A stretch of 64,000 nt of DNA from an uncultured Aquimarina sp. (GCA_947496705.1 CANMDW010000001.1:992001-1056000), one strand, 5' to 3'. Positions 38,545 to 47,459 are shown, counted from the first letter of the stretch. Notes: generated by a model from the sequence alone, not told the origin. Translations and numbers: made by a program.

Positions 38545-39102
38545 TTATAATACTTCTCCATTACTATTAAATGTAACAACTGTTCCTGCATTATACCAAA
38601 TACTTCTGGAAGCACCAGCAGGTCTTAATAAGGTTTTTCTTTCTAAAGTTCCTGTTTTTACTTTTCCACTTTGAAAGATTACTACAGTCCATTTCTTAAA
38701 CCATATACCAGAGCCTGATCCAAAATAACGTAATAAAGAGTTAAGTCTTAGGGTTCCTATCTTTACTTGCCCATTTTGAAATGTTGTGGGCTTTCCTCCC
38801 ATAAACCAAACACTAGAGGTCGCTCCAAGAGGTCTTAATAATTTATAAGTTCTTAAAGACCCGGTTATTACTTTGCCTTGACTGTCTAAAACTACATTTG
38901 TACCTCCTTTAAACCATAGACCTGTATTACCTCCAGAAGGTTTTAAAAAGGTATCTGTAGCAAGAATCGCTCTATTTGACTTGTTCTCAATAGTTTCTTC
39001 TATTGTAAAATTTTCTGTTGATTGTGTTAAATCTGTAGGAATTTCGTCTTTAGAACAAGATAGAAAAACCATTAGTAGAGAATAAAAAATAATTTTTTTC
39101 AT
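38545..39102 (-). CDS. lipoprotein with four ~35-residue internal repeats
   Basis: I place the start at 39102 (MKKIIFYSLLMVFLSCS), giving 185 residues. The lipobox LSCS indicates lipid attachment at Cys 15 and membrane anchoring. Nearly all of the mature protein consists of four imperfect repeats of the form TLxxxxLLRPxGAxSSIWFxxGTVVTFxxGKVxxG, separated by Gly-Thr or Gly-Ser. The repeats look like a small beta-solenoid or MORN/WG-like stack; I do not recognise the family. The gene has its own promoter box and terminator and is bracketed by copies of a short direct repeat, so it may be a recently inserted unit. Confidence 0.8.
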   Translation of the reverse strand: MKKIIFYSLLMVFLSCSKDEIPTDLTQSTENFTIEETIENKSNRAILATDTFLKPSGGNTGLWFKGGTNVVLDSQGKVITGSLRTYKLLRPLGATSSVWFMGGKPTTFQNGQVKIGTLRLNSLLRYFGSGSGIWFKKWTVVIFQSGKVKTGTLERKTLLRPAGASRSIWYNAGTVVTFNSNGEVL

Positions 39103-39115
39103 GATTTTATATAAA

Positions 39116-39153
39116 TTGGTTAATAAAATAGGTAATGTTGTTAACCAAATATA
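39116..39153 (-). promoter_or_regulatory. promoter -7 box and 8-bp dyad of the lipoprotein gene
   Basis: On the minus strand an exact TAnnTTTG box (TATATTTG, 39146-39153) lies 43 bp before the start codon. Overlapping and following it is a perfect inverted repeat, TTGGTTAA at 39116-39123 and TTAACCAA at 39141-39148, which could be an operator or a leader hairpin. A matching -33 TTG was not found. Confidence 0.5.
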
Positions 39154-39230
39154 CAAAATCCAAGTAATTTTTTCGGGTGGTTAATAATTGATTTTTAAAG
39201 GGATAAACCATAAAAAGAGCACATTGGAAA

Positions 39231-39266
39231 TTGAGTAAAAAACACTCAAAAAGAAACCCCAAAGAT
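39231..39266. repeat. isolated copy of the GAGTAAAAAA dyad repeat
   Basis: This copy consists of TTGAGTAAAAAACACTCAA plus the following AAAAGAAACCCCAAAGA. The second half matches 38461-38483 with about three differences over 23 bases, in the same orientation, so the two copies flank the lipoprotein gene as direct repeats. Confidence 0.55.
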
Positions 39267-39342
39267 GTAGACTAATATTCTAATAATTTTTTACTTGATT
39301 TTACTGTGGGAGTATATGTAAGAATGAGGCCATTCTTACAAC

Positions 39343-40092
39343 CTACCTATGCAGTCGATCCAGGATTTCCATTACTTCTATTTTTTTTCTTACAGAAACA
39401 GGAATGTTTTCTCCGTTTTTAAGCATCAAATACCCACCATCCTTTTTGATAAAAGCACTTATACATTGCAAATTGACCAAATGACTTTGGTGTACTCTTA
39501 AGAACTGATAACTCTTAAGCATATCGGCAAAATATTTTAAGGTTTTGGTCACAAAGATCTTCTGTCCGTCCTGAAGGTAAAAAATAGTGTTATTGCTATC
39601 AGATTCGCAGCGAATAATATCATCAAGGCTTACAATAATAATTTTATCGAGGGTGTGCAGTGATATTTTATCTGGTTTTTGCTCTGGGGCAGATAAGGTA
39701 TCTTTTAAGATATTTAACCGTTCTTTATTGGGCTGAATTTGCTTCTTTGCTTTAGCAATAGCCTGCGCCAATTCTTTATTTGAGTATGGTTTCAACACAT
39801 AATCGATGGCTGCAAATTTAAAAGCTCTTATGGCATACTCATCACTTGCAGTGACAAAAATAATCTTTGATTTTAATTCAGGAAATATTTCCAGTACATC
39901 AAAACCGGTACCATCACCTAGCATAATATCCAGAAATAAAATGTCGGGCTGTGTATTTCGCAATGATTTTGCCGCTTCAACCACGCTTTGAGCGGTGTCG
40001 ATTATTTTTATTTCGGGATGATTGGTTTCCAGGTCACTTTTTAAAAGCTGAAGTGCATCTGGCATATCTTCTACAATAATAGCTGTAAGCAT
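39343..40092 (-). CDS. LytTR-family response regulator
   Basis: The 249-residue regulator pairs with the adjacent sensor kinase. The N-terminal receiver has the acidic pair ED (residues 8-9), phospho-acceptor Asp 55 in ILFLDIML, Thr in FVTASDE and Lys in YVLKPYS. The C-terminal ~100 residues form a LytTR DNA-binding domain (KIIIVSLDDIIRCESDSN; LRVHQSHLVNLQCISAF; GGYLMLKNGENIPVSVRKK). It begins 7 bp after the kinase stop codon, so the two are cotranscribed. Such regulators bind paired direct repeats upstream of their targets; the target genes are not evident here. Confidence 0.93.
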   Translation of the reverse strand: MLTAIIVEDMPDALQLLKSDLETNHPEIKIIDTAQSVVEAAKSLRNTQPDILFLDIMLGDGTGFDVLEIFPELKSKIIFVTASDEYAIRAFKFAAIDYVLKPYSNKELAQAIAKAKKQIQPNKERLNILKDTLSAPEQKPDKISLHTLDKIIIVSLDDIIRCESDSNNTIFYLQDGQKIFVTKTLKYFADMLKSYQFLRVHQSHLVNLQCISAFIKKDGGYLMLKNGENIPVSVRKKIEVMEILDRLHR

Positions 40093-40099
40093 AATGATG

Positions 40100-43000
40100 T
40101 TAATAATCGGTTTGTAATGGTATTTTAAATGCTATCTGGGTTCCGGCAACTGTGCTGCCATTATTGATAATTTCTTTTATATTCAAGGAATCTTTTCCCG
40201 AAATGGATTCGAGCCTTTCTTGGGTCACTGTAAGTGCCATGGATTGATGATCGGTATTGCTTTTTATTTTTTGAGATTGAAAAATACCCTGCCCATTATC
40301 CAATACGGTACAATGTAAAAATTTGTCGGTAGTGTGAAACTGTACTTTCAACTCACCATCTCTGCTTCCTTTCAGAATACCATGTCTTACAGCGTTTTCT
40401 ACGAAAGGTTGAATTAGCATAGGCGGAATCAGGATTTCCTCTGGATCCAGGTCAGAGTCTACAGAAATATCATAGATAAAAGGTTTACTGGCCATTAATT
40501 GTTCTATTTCTATATAATGTTTTAGGGTTTGTATTTCCTGGTCCAATGTAATATAGTCTTTTCTTGAATTATACAGGGTTTCTCTTAATAACACGGCAAA
40601 AGTATTGATTGTATTATTCATTCTCTGGGGATTGCTGGTTCCCATGGCCTTTATTCCATTGAGTGCATTAAATATAAAATGCGGATTCATTTGCAAACGC
40701 AATGCTTTTTGTTCTAGAGATAGCAGGTGATTTTGCAACTGCAAACGCTCACGTTCTTCTTTATTTTTTTGTTTCACCCTTCGTATATAAGATAATCCAT
40801 ACCCCCCTAAAACAATTAATATAATGCCTAATACGGTTAATTGAAACCAGGTTTTCTTGTAGATGGGGCTATCGATAAAAAACTGAAAAGTAACAATTTC
40901 ACTTTCTTCCCATCGGTAATTTCTGGATTGAGCAGAAAAATAATGTGGGCCATATGCCAGTCCGGCTAAGTTTTGCTTACTTTCTGATACCCAGGGACTC
41001 CATTCTGAGTTATTTAACCTCCAGCGGTACTCTACATCATTTGGATGGTCGAGATCAACGGTTTTATAACTAAATGACAATTCGGTTTGATTAGGGTTTA
41101 GTCGAAGTATCTTGTCACTATTGAGCCAGGTATTCAGGTTAATTGAATCTACACTGCGATATGCTACTTCTACTTCTTCAAAATACAGGCTGGGTTTTAT
41201 GGTAGTAGCTTTGGTAGTTTCTGTAGGTTCGTATTTGGTAAGCCCATATATAGCCCCAAACCAAAGATTTCCTTTCTCGTCTTTGGTAACTGCGTTGAGG
41301 CAGGTTTCTATTCCCAGGAAACCATCATTTCGTCCAAAATGAAAAATATCTACAATGTCATTAGATTGGTTTAGCTCTATTTTATCCACCCCTCGTTCAC
41401 TTCCTACCCATAGATTGTTTTGATCATCAAAGATCATTTGATAGATATTATCTGAATACAGTTTTTTTCTGCCCTTTAGTTTTTTAAGTTTGACCTTTCC
41501 TTTAAGATCAGACCACCAGATCCCTCTCCCTGCAGTACCAATATAAATGGTGTTTTTATGAAAGAACAACGTACTTATAGCAGTTTTTTGGTTTAATACA
41601 TTCCCCAAATGTGTAACCTGGTTATTCTTGATATATCCCAGGTGCCCATTTTGGGTAGCATACCAGATTTTACCCAAAGAATCCCGTGTCATATATCTTA
41701 TTTGCAAGTCTTTTATACCATTTTTTCTATCAAATCTTTTTACTCCCAATAAGCGCTTTTTTATAGGGTCATATCTAAACCTTACAATGCCCGTAGAGTA
41801 TGATGCAGCCCAGACTGTAGTATTATCAACATATAGTGTCCTGATCCAGTCTGATGGTAATCCCAGGTCACCATCTATAATATGATTTTTGAATACTGTT
41901 TTTACAATAGTATCTGTTTTTATAATAGTATCTGTTTTTTGATTTTGTACAGTACTTGTATCAACAATAATGCTATCGATTTGTTTGATTTCTTTAAAAA
42001 GAATTCCTTTACCATCGCTACCGGCCCATATGTTTCCCGAATTATCACTTGTTATGGTTTTGATCTTTACTTCAGACAAACGTTCATCCTGAGAAATATG
42101 GTGAATACCAAGAGAATCTATATGTACAAGTCCGGCTTCAGAATTAGAAGCCCAAATACCATTTTTTGCATTATGAACGGCATATACCCGATTCCCTTTT
42201 AGTCCGGTATTCTGGTCATAATGTATAAAGTTATTCTGAAAATATTTATAAAACCCACCACCAGATGTCGCTATCCAGATATTAGATTGGCGATCCAAAA
42301 TACTTTTTTTGGTATGAGATATTGCCAATCCATTTTTTCTGTTAATTTTTTTCTTTTGAGTACGTTTATCGGCATCTACAATAACAATTCCTTGATTATC
42401 TGTAGCAAACCATAATTCATTATTATGTGCAGAAATATTATTTACTCTTACAGGTCTTGGGATCCAGTTGTTTCCATAGGTTTTGGCATTAGTATTTAAA
42501 ACCAGAATACCTTGATTAAAAGCAGCAGCAAAAACTTTGTTTTCATAAAAGATTGCAGCGGTAAAATCATGGGCACTATGCCTTTCTATAATACTTGCAT
42601 TTTTTCGTATATTATTTAATTTCCATAGCCCTTTATTGGTTGCTACCCAAAACAATTTACCATCAAAAACGATATCATTGATAATACTGGTATTGATTTT
42701 GGCATTAAGGCTTATTTTACTGAGGCCTCGTTTTTTTTGATATCTGTAAATACCGAGATTGGTAGCCAGATAGGTTTTACCTTTTATGTAGCATATTTTA
42801 TTAATTCTTGGACTGTCATGATTGATGAATTTTGTTTTTGTTTTAATACTAAGCCCACTTTTTGTGCCAATAAAAAGGCTATCGTTCACAAAAGCCAATG
42901 CATGAATATAATTGGATTGCAATCCATCACTTTCATTCCAGGTTTTGAATTCATCACCATTAAATCGGCAAAGCCCGCCTCCTTGTGTTCCCAGCCATAG

Positions 43001-43159
43001 GTATCCTATTTCATCCTGTATGATATCATAAACCTGTGATTGCGGAAGCCCATCCTCGAGTGTATAGGCTCTGAGCTGATTGTTTTGCGCAGATAATGAA
43101 CTGATAGTACAAAACATCAGAAAGTAAAGAAGCGTATTAATAATGTGGCTCAAGTTCAC
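40100..43159 (-). CDS. beta-propeller sensor histidine kinase, LytS/YehU type
   Basis: The protein is about 1019 residues if it starts at the GTG at 43159 (a TTG at 43153 is equally possible). The open frame reaches an ATG at 43276, but a terminator for the upstream gene lies at 43231-43265 inside that extension, and a TATATTTG box sits at 43182-43189. The N-terminus then gives a signal sequence ending SLSAQ. It is followed by two-component propeller repeats (for example GLPQSQVYDIIQDEIGYLWLGT; WIATSGGGFYKY; NIWAGSDGKGI), a Y_Y_Y domain (LSFSYKTVDLDHPNDVEYRW), one membrane helix, and a His_kinase domain with the phospho-His in LQMNPHFIFNALNGIKA and ATP-binding PPMLIQPFVENAVRHG. It senses an extracytoplasmic ligand and phosphorylates the adjacent LytTR regulator. 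Confidence 0.9.
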   Translation of the reverse strand: MNLSHIINTLLYFLMFCTISSLSAQNNQLRAYTLEDGLPQSQVYDIIQDEIGYLWLGTQGGGLCRFNGDEFKTWNESDGLQSNYIHALAFVNDSLFIGTKSGLSIKTKTKFINHDSPRINKICYIKGKTYLATNLGIYRYQKKRGLSKISLNAKINTSIINDIVFDGKLFWVATNKGLWKLNNIRKNASIIERHSAHDFTAAIFYENKVFAAAFNQGILVLNTNAKTYGNNWIPRPVRVNNISAHNNELWFATDNQGIVIVDADKRTQKKKINRKNGLAISHTKKSILDRQSNIWIATSGGGFYKYFQNNFIHYDQNTGLKGNRVYAVHNAKNGIWASNSEAGLVHIDSLGIHHISQDERLSEVKIKTITSDNSGNIWAGSDGKGILFKEIKQIDSIIVDTSTVQNQKTDTIIKTDTIVKTVFKNHIIDGDLGLPSDWIRTLYVDNTTVWAASYSTGIVRFRYDPIKKRLLGVKRFDRKNGIKDLQIRYMTRDSLGKIWYATQNGHLGYIKNNQVTHLGNVLNQKTAISTLFFHKNTIYIGTAGRGIWWSDLKGKVKLKKLKGRKKLYSDNIYQMIFDDQNNLWVGSERGVDKIELNQSNDIVDIFHFGRNDGFLGIETCLNAVTKDEKGNLWFGAIYGLTKYEPTETTKATTIKPSLYFEEVEVAYRSVDSINLNTWLNSDKILRLNPNQTELSFSYKTVDLDHPNDVEYRWRLNNSEWSPWVSESKQNLAGLAYGPHYFSAQSRNYRWEESEIVTFQFFIDSPIYKKTWFQLTVLGIILIVLGGYGLSYIRRVKQKNKEERERLQLQNHLLSLEQKALRLQMNPHFIFNALNGIKAMGTSNPQRMNNTINTFAVLLRETLYNSRKDYITLDQEIQTLKHYIEIEQLMASKPFIYDISVDSDLDPEEILIPPMLIQPFVENAVRHGILKGSRDGELKVQFHTTDKFLHCTVLDNGQGIFQSQKIKSNTDHQSMALTVTQERLESISGKDSLNIKEIINNGSTVAGTQIAFKIPLQTDY

Positions 43160-43181
43160 AAGGGATTCATCTGGTTGATAA

Positions 43182-43189
43182 CAAATATA
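43182..43189 (-). promoter_or_regulatory. -7 promoter box of the sensor kinase
   Basis: TATATTTG on the minus strand fits the Bacteroidota TAnnTTTG consensus exactly. It lies between the upstream terminator and the proposed kinase start, 22 bp before the GTG. No -33 TTG at normal distance was found. Confidence 0.4.
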
Positions 43190-43230
43190 ATCAAACTCAT
43201 TCTTATGGCTTACCTTATAAATTGACAAAA

Positions 43231-43265
43231 CAAAAAAACCGACACCGCCGGAAAGGCAGGTCGGT
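43231..43265 (-). terminator. intrinsic terminator after the 189-residue secreted protein
   Basis: On the minus strand ACCGAC...GCC pairs with GGC...GTCGGT (positions 43265 to 43238; 6-bp and 3-bp stems, small internal loop, five-base apical loop) and is followed directly by seven T. It is 56 bp downstream of the stop codon at 43321. Confidence 0.8.
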
Positions 43266-43320
43266 ATAATAAACAAAAGTTTCCCCCTTTTTGTTTATCA
43301 GATTGAGTTTTGATGTTAGA

Positions 43321-43890
43321 TTAATAAGCTGTAAGCGCAGTAGTCTTGGAAAAACCAATAATGCCATTATTCCAAGCAAAACTCTGCTTCAGATTTACAT
43401 ATTTAATATCTGATGTGCTTTTATAAAAAGTTTGAGTTTGTAATATGTTTCCGGTGATGCCATATTCCTGATTGGGAAAGATATATTGAATATCGGTATC
43501 AGAATTTTCACAATATACGTTATTGAGTTCGGGTAACGCAATAACCTCACCGTTTCCTTTTACCATATAATAGTAAGACTCAACATGAGCACAACATGCT
43601 AAGTATTCTACTTCCATCTTAATCACCTCAGAGACCCCTTCCAGGCCTGGGTTCTCCAAGGTGGTTAAAAAGATGTCCTCAAAAAGTTCTGTGTCTTCAA
43701 TAGTTAGGGTAGCTATTTTTTCTAAGCTATCCCCCGAACGCACCAAGCTTACTACGTATTCAGGATACTCTTGTCCCTGATCTTTAATATCAGTAGTCAC
43801 TAAATACTTTGTAGTTTCTGAAAAACTCTTTTGTGCGTAGGCATATTGAAAACTTTGAAACAAAATGATGATTATGGCAACATTTTTCAT
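43321..43890 (-). CDS. small secreted protein of unknown function
   Basis: The 189-residue protein has a signal peptide (hydrophobic residues 4-18, ending YAYAQ). The mature part contains three cysteines (CC in YLACCAHVESYYYMVKG, and YCENSDTD) and beta-like segments. No family is recognised. It has its own promoter-like boxes and terminator, so it forms a single-gene unit between the two-component system and the muramidase region. Confidence 0.7.
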   Translation of the reverse strand: MKNVAIIIILFQSFQYAYAQKSFSETTKYLVTTDIKDQGQEYPEYVVSLVRSGDSLEKIATLTIEDTELFEDIFLTTLENPGLEGVSEVIKMEVEYLACCAHVESYYYMVKGNGEVIALPELNNVYCENSDTDIQYIFPNQEYGITGNILQTQTFYKSTSDIKYVNLKQSFAWNNGIIGFSKTTALTAY

Positions 43891-44254
43891 AGCAGAGTAT
43901 TTTGAGGTTGGCTATTTGATGTAAAGATAGTGCCTTAAGTTGGTCCAAAGGATAAGGATTTAGAATTCGTCACTACTCAACTAGAATTCGTTTATGCATA
44001 AATCGGGTCAAATATGTTTCATTAAGAATGCGGTAAGCTGAAAAGACCTGTGAGCACTATGTTTACGGCAAAACCGTAAAGAAAAAATAATTTTCAGATA
44101 TTATTTTAATAGACTTTTTTTTGTATCTTGAAAGTAGTGTTTTAAAGGGGTTTATATTTCTGGTTGATATGATGTTTTTGATCTAAATAATCATGCTATC
44201 CTGCATATAAAAGCTCCTATATATAATTTAATTAATGCTTTGTGGCTATATACT
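43891..44254. other. divergent intergenic region
   Basis: The region contains the minus-strand promoter at 43922-43948 and a perfect 7-bp hairpin (TTTACGG at 44062-44068, CCGTAAA at 44074-44080, five-base loop) followed by an A-rich run. A TTTTTTTTGTATCTTGAAAG stretch near 44115 may belong to a plus-strand promoter. Nothing coding is visible. Confidence 0.45.
43922..43948 (-). promoter_or_regulatory. promoter of the small secreted protein gene
   Basis: On the minus strand a TTG (43946-43948) is followed after 16 bp by TATCTTTA (43922-43929), seven of eight matches to TAnnTTTG counting the variable bases. The start codon follows 31 bp later. Confidence 0.45.
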
Positions 44255-44539
44255 ATGCACGCTAACAATCTTAATGAAGATTTGAGGAGAGAAATATTAA
44301 GGTATGTAAAAGAAACTCATAATTCCAAAAACGTTGAGTTGGAGAAAGATGTAGATGATTTTCTATACCAAAATAAAGAAAAACTAGATCGTTGGGTATC
44401 TCTTTTAGAACATAAACAAATATCCAAAGAAGAGTTTGAATTACTCTTAAAAAGCCAAAAATATCTTTTTGTAATAAAATCTTTATTCAGGCGAGGAATC
44501 TCAAAACACACACCGAGGCACTTTAAAAATGAGATTTAG
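44255..44539 (+). CDS. small hypothetical protein upstream of the muramidase
   Basis: I prefer the ATG at 44255 (MHANNLNEDLRRE), giving 94 residues; an ATG at 44240 adds five. The protein is soluble, charged and mostly helical, with no signal peptide or membrane segment, so it is not a holin. The pattern LEKDVDDFLYQNKEKLDRWVSLLEHKQISKEEFELLL suggests a helical bundle. It sits 66 bp before the muramidase gene on the same strand. No family is recognised; the coding assignment rests on length, strand and amino acid composition. Confidence 0.55.
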   Translation: MHANNLNEDLRREILRYVKETHNSKNVELEKDVDDFLYQNKEKLDRWVSLLEHKQISKEEFELLLKSQKYLFVIKSLFRRGISKHTPRHFKNEI

Positions 44540-44605
44540 CACGTTTTACAAATGAAGTTAAGAAACATAGAATAACAGTAACCTTCTTAACTTTTTGAAG
44601 TACTA

Positions 44606-45463
44606 ATGAAATTTAATACTATGCAAACAATACGTTATCGTTCTCGTGGAGAAGACGTTCATTATTTAGAGGAAATTTTAACTAAATTGGGGTATACGGT
44701 GTATGTGTCTAATTATTTTGGAAGAGATACCGATAAGGCAGTAAAGGATTTTCAACTGAAAAATAACCTTGTAGTAGACGGCATTGTAGGCCTTAAAACC
44801 TGGTCCAAACTCATAGAAGCCAATAAAGACCTAACCGCATTTAATGATAAACTTTTGTCAGAACAGGATGTCAAGGATTTTGCCAGCCAGTTTGGTTTAG
44901 AATTGGCGATGGTAAAAGCCGTTAATGAAATAGAAAGTAATGGTAAGGGCTTTTTGGTAGATGGCAGGCCAAGAATTTTGTTTGAAGGCCATGTGTTTTG
45001 GAGAGAGCTGGATAAACGGGGAGTAAATCCTTCTTCACATGTTGCCGATGGTAACAAAGACGTGCTGTATAAAAAATGGACCAAAATATACTACAAAGGA
45101 GGGACTGCAGAGTATACCCGTCTCGAAAAGGCCGCAGGAATATCAAACTTACCGGCATTTCATGATGCAGCTTATAGTTCGGCTTCATGGGGATCGTTTC
45201 AGATTATGGGGTTTCATTATAAGAACCTTGGATATAATTCTGTAGATGATTTTGTTTCGGCAATGCATCGTCATGAACGAGAACACCTCAAAGCGTTTGG
45301 TAAATTTATCTCAGCCACTTCTTTTAAAGGAAAGAAACTAATAGACTGGATCAAAGAAAAGAACTGGGCCAAGTTTGCCGAAGGCTATAACGGGCCTGGC
45401 TACAAAAAGAATAAATACGATACCAAGTTAAAAAAAGCATATATAAAATATAGTGCTGGCTAA
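44606..45463 (+). CDS. N-acetylmuramidase (DUF3380) with peptidoglycan-binding domain
   Basis: The 285-residue enzyme is predicted to cleave the glycan backbone of peptidoglycan. An N-terminal PG_binding_1 domain (about residues 10-72, RGEDVHYLEEILTKLGYTV; NNLVVDGIVGLKTWSKL) precedes an N-acetylmuramidase domain with the probable catalytic Glu 110 in NEIESNGKGF, then RPRILFEGHVFWREL and YSSASWGSFQIMGFHYKNLGY. There is no signal peptide, so, like phage endolysins, it would need lysis or another route to reach the wall. The ATG at 44621 is an alternative start. It may be a phage-derived or toxin-release enzyme; no holin or other phage gene is nearby. Confidence 0.88.
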   Translation: MKFNTMQTIRYRSRGEDVHYLEEILTKLGYTVYVSNYFGRDTDKAVKDFQLKNNLVVDGIVGLKTWSKLIEANKDLTAFNDKLLSEQDVKDFASQFGLELAMVKAVNEIESNGKGFLVDGRPRILFEGHVFWRELDKRGVNPSSHVADGNKDVLYKKWTKIYYKGGTAEYTRLEKAAGISNLPAFHDAAYSSASWGSFQIMGFHYKNLGYNSVDDFVSAMHRHEREHLKAFGKFISATSFKGKKLIDWIKEKNWAKFAEGYNGPGYKKNKYDTKLKKAYIKYSAG

Positions 45464-45585
45464 TATATTGAAGTGATTTAAACTTTTTTCAATTGCCTGA
45501 AAAATGCATCTTTTTTATAGTACTCAAGATGGGTTTTTAATGATAGTAGTGATGGTTCTGGTATTTTTTTCCAACGATTTCTACC

Positions 45586-47253
45586 TTAAAACAAACCCGA
45601 AATATTCCCTTCGTTATCAATAGTGATATTTTCTGAAGCGGGATGAGCTGGCAATCCCGGCATTCGCATAATGTCACCGGTGATGGGGATCAGGAAACCG
45701 GCTCCGGCTGCGATCTCAATTTCTCGTACTGTAATGATAAAATCCTTAGGCCTTCCCAACAATACGGGATTATCTGATAAGGACTTTTGTGTTTTTGCAA
45801 TGCAGACTGGCAGGTGTTCTAATCCTAAAGCTGCAATCGTTTTCAGGTCTTTTTTGGCTTTAGCAGTATAATCTACATGTTTGGCACCGTATATCTGGGT
45901 AGCAATGGTTTCAATTTTTGACTGTACAGTACTATTCCAGTCATATAAAGGCGTAAATGGAGTATCACTTTTTTCGGTTATTGCTACTACTTGGCTTGCC
46001 AGGTCTAAGGCACCAGCACCGCCTTTGGCCCATACTTCTGCTACTGCCATTTTCACTCCCAGTGTATCGGCAACTTCACCGATAAGAGCAATCTCCTCAT
46101 CACTATCGGTTGTAAAACGGTTTAATGCAATTACAGGAGTGATATTGAATCGTCCTATGTTTTCCAGATGTTTTTCGAGATTTGGGATTCCTTTTCTCAG
46201 CGCTTCGGTATCTGGTGTCGTTAAATTATCCAAACTAGCTCCTCCGTGATATTTCAGTGCTCGTATAGTGGTGGTAAGTACGACAGCTTTAGGTGATAAC
46301 CCGGCACTTTGACATTTGATATCAAAGAATTTTTCAGCACCAAGGTCAAATCCAAAACCGGCTTCGGTGACCGCATATTCTGAAAACGTCATCCCCATTC
46401 GTGTGGCAATTACAGAATTAGTACCCTGCGCGATATTGGCAAATGGGCCCCCGTGAATAATGGCAGGATTGCCTTCAATAGTCTGTACAAGGTTTGGTTT
46501 GATCGCATCTTTGAGCAAAGCAGCCATAGCTCCTTCGGCTTTTAGATCCCGGGCATAAACAGGTTTCTTATCAAAGGTGTAACCAATAAATATATTGCCT
46601 AATCGTCGTTTGAGGTCATTCAGATCTATGGTTAGGCATAAAATGGCCATAATCTCTGAGGCAGCAGTAATATCAAAACCGGTTTCTCGAGGAATACCCG
46701 AAGTAGTACCTCCAAGCCCCACAATAGTTCTTCGCAACGCACGGTCATTAAGATCGATCACCCGTTTCCACATGACTGTTCTGGGATCCAGTCCCAGGCT
46801 ATTGGTCTTGCTCTGGATATTATTATCGATAATAGCGGCCAGTAGATTATGTGCTTTTTCTATCGCGGCAAAATCCCCTGTAAAATGAAGATTGATATCT
46901 TCCATAGGCAATACCTGCGAGTAGCCACCGCCGGTAGCACCCCCTTTAATCCCAAAAACCGGACCCAAAGAAGGTTCCCGTAATACCACAGTAGTTTTTT
47001 TACCTAGCTGATTCAATCCTTCCGAAAGGCCAATCGAAATTGTTGTTTTTCCTTCACCAGCCGGGGTGGGTGAGATAGCAGAAACCAATATAAGATGGCT
47101 CTTTGACGCTTTGGTAAGATCAATTTTAGAAAGTGGTAATTTGGCTTTGTGCTTACCATACATCTCGATATCATCGGGATCTATTCCAAATTTTTGTGCG
47201 ATGTTATTAATATGCTGAAGTTTTACTTTTTTGGCAATGTCTAAATCAGTCAT
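45586..47253 (-). CDS. fhs: formate-tetrahydrofolate ligase
   Basis: The 555-residue enzyme makes 10-formyltetrahydrofolate from formate, THF and ATP in one-carbon metabolism. The ATP-binding loop PTPAGEGKTTISIGL lies near residue 62. Other family blocks are REPSLGPVFGIKGGATGGGYSQV, DINLHFTGDFAAIEKAHNLL, FDITAASEIMAILCL, ATRMGMTFSEYAVTEAGFG and the C-terminal LPAHPASENITID. Full length for the family. It is transcribed alone, convergent with the muramidase gene. Confidence 0.96.
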   Translation of the reverse strand: MTDLDIAKKVKLQHINNIAQKFGIDPDDIEMYGKHKAKLPLSKIDLTKASKSHLILVSAISPTPAGEGKTTISIGLSEGLNQLGKKTTVVLREPSLGPVFGIKGGATGGGYSQVLPMEDINLHFTGDFAAIEKAHNLLAAIIDNNIQSKTNSLGLDPRTVMWKRVIDLNDRALRRTIVGLGGTTSGIPRETGFDITAASEIMAILCLTIDLNDLKRRLGNIFIGYTFDKKPVYARDLKAEGAMAALLKDAIKPNLVQTIEGNPAIIHGGPFANIAQGTNSVIATRMGMTFSEYAVTEAGFGFDLGAEKFFDIKCQSAGLSPKAVVLTTTIRALKYHGGASLDNLTTPDTEALRKGIPNLEKHLENIGRFNITPVIALNRFTTDSDEEIALIGEVADTLGVKMAVAEVWAKGGAGALDLASQVVAITEKSDTPFTPLYDWNSTVQSKIETIATQIYGAKHVDYTAKAKKDLKTIAALGLEHLPVCIAKTQKSLSDNPVLLGRPKDFIITVREIEIAAGAGFLIPITGDIMRMPGLPAHPASENITIDNEGNISGLF

Positions 47254-47459
47254 AGATGCTACTTAAATTATGTGAAAAAGTTGTACTGGTTTGGTAGGTT
47301 AAAGTAAACTTTTTTAGTTGAATAAACAATGAGTTCAATGACTAAAATGTTGAGTTTGCAACCCAGACTAAAAAAGTTTAGACGAGTTCTTAATGAAGAG
47401 TTTTTTTAAAAAATTATTTGTGATATATAAAAAACCTCGTCTTTTATATTTTTACCGTC
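47254..47459. other. fhs upstream region
   Basis: The region holds the second copy of the dispersed palindromic element (47305-47389) close to the fhs start. No exact TAnnTTTG box for fhs was identified. Confidence 0.4.
47305..47389. repeat. palindromic element (copy 2)
   Basis: A perfect 14-bp inverted repeat, TAAACTTTTTTAGT at 47305-47318 and its complement at 47367-47380, encloses a 48-base loop. The segment from GCAACCCAGACT to GAGTTC (47358-47389) aligns with 1362-1392 of copy 1 at roughly three quarters of positions, including the conserved CCCAGA and terminal GAGTTC. This places it in the same family, although this copy is about half as long. Confidence 0.6.

Noticed and set aside
44255..44539. 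The small gene before the muramidase as a holin
   Set aside because: It is charged and lacks any transmembrane segment.
46595..46888. Antisense ORF inside fhs
   Set aside because: The fhs frame is intact and highly conserved on the opposite strand; the ORF is a shadow.
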